Shown here piece by piece: positions 59,799-64,000 of a stretch of 64,000 nt of DNA; position 1 is the first letter of the stretch, and the number at the start of each line of letters is the position of its first letter. Below the pieces are notes generated by a model. That model was not told the DNA's origin. It saw only the letters and a program-made list of their open reading frames with translations, and did not search any database. The DNA is taken from the NCBI RefSeq assembly GCF_009727155.1, contig NZ_WNWM01000002.1:1922001-1986000 (forward strand), in the 5' to 3' direction. Origin of the DNA: Pseudoduganella dura. GTDB taxonomy: Bacteria > Pseudomonadota > Gammaproteobacteria > Burkholderiales > Burkholderiaceae_D. Position numbers and translations under genes: made by a program.

Positions 59799-60695
59799 TC
59801 ACGGGTGTTCCGCCTCCTTGTGCACCGCCTCGCGCCGTACCAGGTAAATGCCGCTGCCGATGATGATCGCCGCCCCGCTCAGGGTCCACCGGTCGGGCAG
59901 CGTGTTCCACAGCGCCCAGTCGATCGCCACGCTCCAGGCCAGCGCCGTGTACTCGAACGGCGCCACGATGGAAGCCTTGCCGATGCTGAACGCCTTGGTA
60001 ATGGCAAGCTGGCCGAAAAACCCGGACAGTGCCAGCGTGGCGATCACCGGCCAGTCGTCCCACCGCAGCGCCACCCACCCCGGCCAGGCCAGCGGCAGCG
60101 CGCCGCCGCCGATCATTACCAGCAGCCAGAACATGATCTGCTGGTTCGAATCGGTGCGGGAAAGGATGCGGCTGGCGATGGCGGACACCGCATAGCATGT
60201 GGCCGCGCCGAGCACCGCCAGCCCGGCCAGGGAAATGAAACTGGTGCCTTCCGGCCGCAGCACCACCAGCACGCCGGCAAGCGCAACGCCGATGGCAAGC
60301 CACTGCATGCCGTCGACCCGCTCCTTCAGGATGAACACCGACAGCGCCGCGATCAGTGCCGGCGCGATGAAGAACACGGCATAGGCTTCCGACAGCGGCA
60401 GCGACTTCAGGCCGTAGGCGAACATGGTCAGCATGGCGATGCCCAGCGCGCCGCGCAGCAACTGCAGCGGCCAGTTCACGTCCAGCATGCCGCGGAACCC
60501 GCCACGCCAGGCGATGTACGAGCATACCAGCGGCATCGATGAAAACGCCCGCAGCACCGTCACCTGCATCGCGGGATAGCGGGCAGCGAGCAGCTTCATC
60601 GCAGTGTCCATGATCGAGAACATCGCGACGGCGGCGATCATCGCGTAAATACTGTGCAGGTTTTCCTTGGCGTGCGGTTTCAAGGGTTGTTCCAT
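59799..60695 (-). CDS. EamA/DMT-superfamily transporter
   Basis: 298 residues with ten hydrophobic segments in two EamA repeats (about 15-145 and 160-290). MIAAVAMFSIMDTAMKLLAARYP opens the first and SRTDSNQQIMFWLLVMIGGG the second. Substrate not predictable; members export amino acids and other small molecules. The frame continues 5' across the start, but those codons run through the intergenic repeat at 60772 and the SET gene antisense strand. Confidence 0.9.
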   Translation of the reverse strand: MEQPLKPHAKENLHSIYAMIAAVAMFSIMDTAMKLLAARYPAMQVTVLRAFSSMPLVCSYIAWRGGFRGMLDVNWPLQLLRGALGIAMLTMFAYGLKSLPLSEAYAVFFIAPALIAALSVFILKERVDGMQWLAIGVALAGVLVVLRPEGTSFISLAGLAVLGAATCYAVSAIASRILSRTDSNQQIMFWLLVMIGGGALPLAWPGWVALRWDDWPVIATLALSGFFGQLAITKAFSIGKASIVAPFEYTALAWSVAIDWALWNTLPDRWTLSGAAIIIGSGIYLVRREAVHKEAEHP

Positions 60696-60771
60696 GTCGT
60701 GGCGGGCTGGACATTGTAGCCGTCGCGATGGAAATATTTCCGGAATCCGGGAGCATCGCAGTGATTCGGGA

Positions 60772-60812
60772 GCATTGTTCTCCGCCTGCGCAGCGGAGAT
60801 GGCATGCAGGCC
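60772..60812 (-). repeat. Dispersed repeat, copy B
   Basis: Minus-strand partner of the repeat at 20490-20530 (34 of 41 bases by hand alignment). It lies in the divergent gap between the EamA and SET genes. Next to it, ATCCGGGAGCAT and ATTCGGGAGCAT are direct repeats 19 bases apart. Confidence 0.55.
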
Positions 60813-60893
60813 AGCTCTTCCGGACTCCGTCTTCAGGATATTTACTATTGGAAGGGCCGAACGTGCGCGGCACGGGGACGGTATGATATTCGG

Positions 60894-61394
60894 ATGACCA
60901 AGCCCACCTCCCAGCCAAAGACCCCTGCCCTGTTCGACGTGCACGATTCGCCGATCCACGGCAAGGGCGTATTTGCCCGCCGCAAGATCCCGGCGGGTAC
61001 CCGGATCATCGAATATACCGGCGAGATCGTCGACTGGGATGAAACCTGCCGCCGCACAGCCGAAAAAGGCGGACCGATCAACCATACGTTTTTCTTCACG
61101 CTGGCCAGCGGCCTGCTGATCGACGGCGGCGCCGGCGGCAACGATTCGCGCTTCATCAACCATTCGTGCGACCCGAACTGCGAAGCGATGGAAGAAGACG
61201 ATCGGGTGTTCATCCACACGCTGCGCGATATCGAAAAAGGCGAGGAACTGCGCTACAACTACGGCCTGATCTATGACGAACGCCACACGCCGGCCGTCAA
61301 GAAGGCGTTTGCCTGCCGTTGCGGCGCCCCCAACTGCACAGGCCTGATGCTGGCGCCGAAAAAACGCAGCCGCGGCAAGAAGGCGGCCGGCTGA
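60894..61394 (+). CDS. SET-domain lysine methyltransferase-like protein
   Basis: 166 residues. A compact SET fold: SPIHGKGVFARRKIPAGTRIIEYTGEI at the start, the SAM-binding knot FINHSCDPNCEA and the catalytic tyrosine region EELRYNYGLIYDE. A post-SET zinc site CRCGAPNCTG follows, then a basic tail (KKRSRGKKAAG). The target protein is unknown; bacterial SET proteins can methylate ribosomal or nucleoid proteins. No operon partner; it is divergent from the EamA transporter. Confidence 0.92.
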   Translation: MTKPTSQPKTPALFDVHDSPIHGKGVFARRKIPAGTRIIEYTGEIVDWDETCRRTAEKGGPINHTFFFTLASGLLIDGGAGGNDSRFINHSCDPNCEAMEEDDRVFIHTLRDIEKGEELRYNYGLIYDERHTPAVKKAFACRCGAPNCTGLMLAPKKRSRGKKAAG

Positions 61395-61673
61395 TTGTTA
61401 CAATCGTAGCCAATCTACAACGTTGCCATATCGCACGATTGTGAATTCGGCGACGCACCGGCATTCCCCCGGAAGGGGCATGGTTTTTTTGCCGGACCCC
61501 TCGTTGCCGTCTTCCTGCACATTACACGTATGTCGTGAAAATTCCATGCAGAAAAATCATATTTCTCATGTAAATCATTGCCGTCAATAACTTTGTAACG
61601 GTCGAGATAGCGCTACCGCAAGCCACGCCGCCGCTCCGCATAATGAAATCCCTGCAAACAACAAGGATTCACA

Positions 61674-62570
61674 ATGAAAAGCTTGGCATTACACCTGCTG
61701 GCCGCATCCGCGCTGGCAGGGATGGCGCAAGGCGCCGTGGCCAGCGCCACAAGCGCGGGCGGGCTCGGGGCGGTCACGATCACGCTGGTCGACCTCGATC
61801 CCAACGACGGCATCACCCCTTCGATCCGTTTCGCGACCGACGCCGACGGGATCGACGGCGGCACGGTCAGCGGGGAACTGCGTTCGTGGACGGCCGATGG
61901 CGAAAGCTTCCGCGAATTCCGCAGCCAGGGAACGGGCCCCGCGTCGCTCGTCGCCGCCGGGCGCGATACCGCGATGGCCTCGGCCGGCGGCAGCGTCACG
62001 GGCCTGGCGGGCGCCGGCTTTTCAGCGCTTGCCGCACAGGGCCAGGCCGGCAGCGGCGCCACGGCGCGCGGCTCGTATGACGTGAGCGCGCAGTCGGCAT
62101 GGGTGGGCTTCACGCTGTCCGCCAACACGGCGGTGCAATTCTCGGCCAGCGGCTGGGCGCAGGGATCGACATCGACGGGCGGCGACCCGGCCACCGGCTG
62201 GGACGAGGCCGGCGGCGCGCTGGTGGCGCTCAGCGCGGGCGGCCCCGATGGCGGCGGCAGCATCGTGTGGGACGACGACGAGCGGATCGCCACCGCCAGC
62301 TACACGCTCGACGGCGCCGGCAACGTGCACGGCGACGCGCAGTCGTGGAGCGGCCTGCTGGGGGTCTCGTTCAGCAACGCGACGGGCGCCAGCGCGGACG
62401 GCATCTTCACCGCCGAAGTCCGCGCGTTCGGCCACTCCGCCGTTTCCGCCGTGCCCGAACCGGCAACGGGCGTGATGCTGCTTGCCGGCCTGGGCCTGGT
62501 CGGCGCCGGCGTGCGCCGGCAACGCACGTGCCGGCCAGCCATGTGCCGCACCGGGAAGGAGAGCGCATGA
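61674..62570 (+). CDS. PEP-CTERM sorting-domain protein (first of tandem pair)
   Basis: 298 residues with AAGGA upstream and a signal peptide (to AVASA, about residue 24). The body is Gly/Ala/Ser/Asp-rich. The C-terminus carries VPEPATGVMLLAGLGLVGAGVRRQR, the PEP motif, membrane helix and basic patch recognised by exosortase (EpsH/XrtA). An unusual 13-residue tail follows the Arg cluster, created by the overlap with the next gene. Likely an extracellular or surface protein linked to exopolysaccharide. It shares two blocks with the next gene product. Confidence 0.9.
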   Translation: MKSLALHLLAASALAGMAQGAVASATSAGGLGAVTITLVDLDPNDGITPSIRFATDADGIDGGTVSGELRSWTADGESFREFRSQGTGPASLVAAGRDTAMASAGGSVTGLAGAGFSALAAQGQAGSGATARGSYDVSAQSAWVGFTLSANTAVQFSASGWAQGSTSTGGDPATGWDEAGGALVALSAGGPDGGGSIVWDDDERIATASYTLDGAGNVHGDAQSWSGLLGVSFSNATGASADGIFTAEVRAFGHSAVSAVPEPATGVMLLAGLGLVGAGVRRQRTCRPAMCRTGKESA

Positions 62571-63409
62571 CACGCCGTCTCCTTGCCGCCGCGTGCCTGA
62601 TGGCGGCCGCCTCCGGCGCCATGGCCGCCGCCAGCAGCAGCGTGCACATCAACGGTGTGACGATCACGCTGACCGACCTCGACCCGAACGACGGCATCGC
62701 CGCATCGGCCACGATGATGCACGGCAGCCAGCCATACCTGAACATCGGCGCGGCCAGTTTCGACCCCGCCTACAGCAACGACGCCTACGCGGCGGTGGGC
62801 ACGCACGGCGGCAGCGGGCTCGCCGGTTCGGTCGGCACCACATTCGCGCACTCGTCCGCCACGATCGCCGGACAGTCGTCGATCGTCGGCTTTTCCGGCA
62901 TCGCGCTCGATGGCGGCGCGCTGAGCACCGCCGCCGGGTATGGCGAGTACGGTGCGACGGCCGCGCCGTACACATCGATGAACGTGCAGGTGGCGGCCAA
63001 TACCCGGGTCACGGTCACGTTCGACGCGAGCATCGACGTGGCGACGACGGTGGGCCTGGATACGGCCGGCAATGCCGAGCGCGCGATGGGGCGGATCCTG
63101 ATGGCGTTCGACGGCCTGGACGCCGATGGCGCCAATGTCGTCGACGAGCAATGGCAGGAACTGCTGGCAGGATACCGGCTGGATGACGCCGGCAATGTGC
63201 TGGGCGACAGTTACCACTGGGCCGGCCAGCTGTCCGTGAGCTTCTCGAACCGGAGTGCGAGCGGCACGGTGGCGTCGCTGTACAGCGAAGGCGTCATCGG
63301 TGGAAATTCGGTCGTCAGTGCGGTGCCCGAGCCGGCCACGTACGGCATGCTCCTCGGCGGCCTGGCGCTGCTGGGCGCCGCGGCACGGCGCCGGCAGGCC
63401 GCAGTCTGA
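62567..63409 (+). CDS. PEP-CTERM sorting-domain protein (second of tandem pair)
   Basis: 280 residues; its ATG overlaps the previous stop (ATGA) and has AAGGAG upstream. A signal peptide ends near AMAA. It is paralogous to the preceding protein: VTITLTDLDPNDGI near the N-terminus, DDAGNVLGDSYHWAGQLSVSFSN before the sorting signal, and VPEPATYGMLLGGLALLGAAARRR at the end. Function unknown. The middle parts differ, so the pair has diverged since duplication. Confidence 0.9.
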   Translation: MTRRLLAAACLMAAASGAMAAASSSVHINGVTITLTDLDPNDGIAASATMMHGSQPYLNIGAASFDPAYSNDAYAAVGTHGGSGLAGSVGTTFAHSSATIAGQSSIVGFSGIALDGGALSTAAGYGEYGATAAPYTSMNVQVAANTRVTVTFDASIDVATTVGLDTAGNAERAMGRILMAFDGLDADGANVVDEQWQELLAGYRLDDAGNVLGDSYHWAGQLSVSFSNRSASGTVASLYSEGVIGGNSVVSAVPEPATYGMLLGGLALLGAAARRRQAAV

Positions 63410-63422
63410 CCGGCTGAAACGG

Positions 63423-63446
63423 CGATGGCGCCCGGAGGCGCCATCG
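63423..63446. terminator. Hairpin after the PEP-CTERM pair
   Basis: CGATGGCGCC-CGGA-GGCGCCATCG, a perfect 10-bp stem in the convergent gap before the peroxiredoxin gene. There is no T run, so its efficiency is uncertain. Confidence 0.55.
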
Positions 63447-63494
63447 TGGGGCATGGCGCCGAAGTCAGCGCCACGCCGGTTCATTCGTGGACGC

Positions 63495-63998
63495 TTACAG
63501 CTGGCCCAGCAGCGTCTCCGCGTTCGACACCTCGAACTTGCCGCCCTGTTCGATGTTCAGCTGCGTGACGACGCCGTCTTCGACCAGCATCGAGTAGCGC
63601 TGCGAGCGGGTGCCCATGCCGAACTTGGAGAAGTCGGCATCCAGGCCCAGCGCCTTGGCGAACGCGGCATTACCATCGGCCATCATGCGCACGATGTTGG
63701 TGGCCTTCTGCTCGCGGCCCCAGGCGCCCATCACGAAGGCGTCGTTGACCGAGACGCACCAGATCTCGTCCACGCCCTTGGCCTTGAATTCCTCGGCATG
63801 CTGCACGAAGCCCGGCACATGCTTGGCCGAGCAGGTTGGCGTGTAGGCGCCCGGCAGGCCGAAGATCGCGATCTTCTTGCCCTTGACGAGGTCCTGCACG
63901 TTGAAGGTATTCGGGCCCAGCGAACAGCCTTCGGTTTCGACTTCGACGAATTCGGACAGCGTGCCTTCCGGCAGCTTGTCGCCGATCTTGATGGTCAT
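63495..63998 (-). CDS. Peroxiredoxin, Prx5 type
   Basis: 167 residues, complete just inside the right edge (ATG 63998). The thioredoxin-fold peroxidase reduces H2O2 and organic peroxides. The peroxidatic cysteine is C56 in PGAYTPTCSAKHVPGF, the Prx5 signature (P-x3-T-x2-C). SVNDAFVMGAWG and FSKFGMGTRSQRYSMLVEDG complete the family pattern. The upstream promoter lies outside the window. Confidence 0.95.
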   Translation of the reverse strand: MTIKIGDKLPEGTLSEFVEVETEGCSLGPNTFNVQDLVKGKKIAIFGLPGAYTPTCSAKHVPGFVQHAEEFKAKGVDEIWCVSVNDAFVMGAWGREQKATNIVRMMADGNAAFAKALGLDADFSKFGMGTRSQRYSMLVEDGVVTQLNIEQGGKFEVSNAETLLGQL

Positions 63999-64000
63999 GG

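Overview
The window looks like chromosomal DNA of a GC-rich betaproteobacterium of the Oxalobacteraceae, close to Massilia or Pseudoduganella. The reasons are the gene order pilB-pilC-pilD-coaE-zapD-yacG beside mutT-ATPase-argJ, secA, dciA and lpxC, the PEP-CTERM proteins, the large TonB-dependent receptors, and intergenic palindromes built on short GG...CC cores. Placement rests on gene order and protein style, not on a database search. No rRNA, tRNA, CRISPR array, transposase or phage gene was seen.

Layout. 1-841: end of a LytTR regulator and a VOC-fold protein. 857-9646 (leftward): a nucleoside catabolic operon with purine nucleoside phosphorylase, deoB, deoC, a double-domain aldehyde dehydrogenase, deoA, cdd and a two-module deaminase-like protein. 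9886-12863 (rightward, divergent): pseudouridine kinase with an HTH, psuG and a LysR regulator. 12983-20361: a TonB-dependent receptor, then a BMP-type nucleoside ABC importer (binding protein, ATPase, two permeases). 20589-26101: NudK-like hydrolase, DeoR regulator, and an exported S1/P1 nuclease, PLD-family protein and 5'-nucleotidase. 26249-37973: an Oar-like receptor, exported adenosine deaminase, guanine deaminase and xdhC/B/A. Together these read as one roughly 37-kb program. Nucleic acid is cut and dephosphorylated outside the cytoplasm. Nucleosides are imported, split by phosphorolysis, and their bases deaminated and oxidised, while deoxyribose goes to glyceraldehyde-3-phosphate and acetate.

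38114-42372: an esterase, an M20 peptidase and a CorC/HlyC membrane protein. 42460-50069: type IV pilus genes pilB, pilC and pilD plus coaE, zapD and yacG, split by an opposite-strand sugar dehydrogenase/DUF2231 pair. 50197-59723: mutT, a DUF815 ATPase, argJ, a porin with a small PstS-like protein, a GNAT enzyme, secA, dciA and lpxC. 59799-63998: an EamA transporter, a SET-domain protein, two PEP-CTERM paralogues and a peroxiredoxin.

Non-coding signals: a family of quasi-palindromic 13-mers (GGNG..N..CNCC) sits in seven intergenic gaps. One pair shares the linker TTTTGAGAAACATT while the arms change together. A 19-bp box is shared between the nucleoside-operon promoter and the first TonB receptor. 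Four tandem 10-mers precede the DeoR gene. A 164-nt element with perfect terminal inverted repeats lies inside the deo operon.
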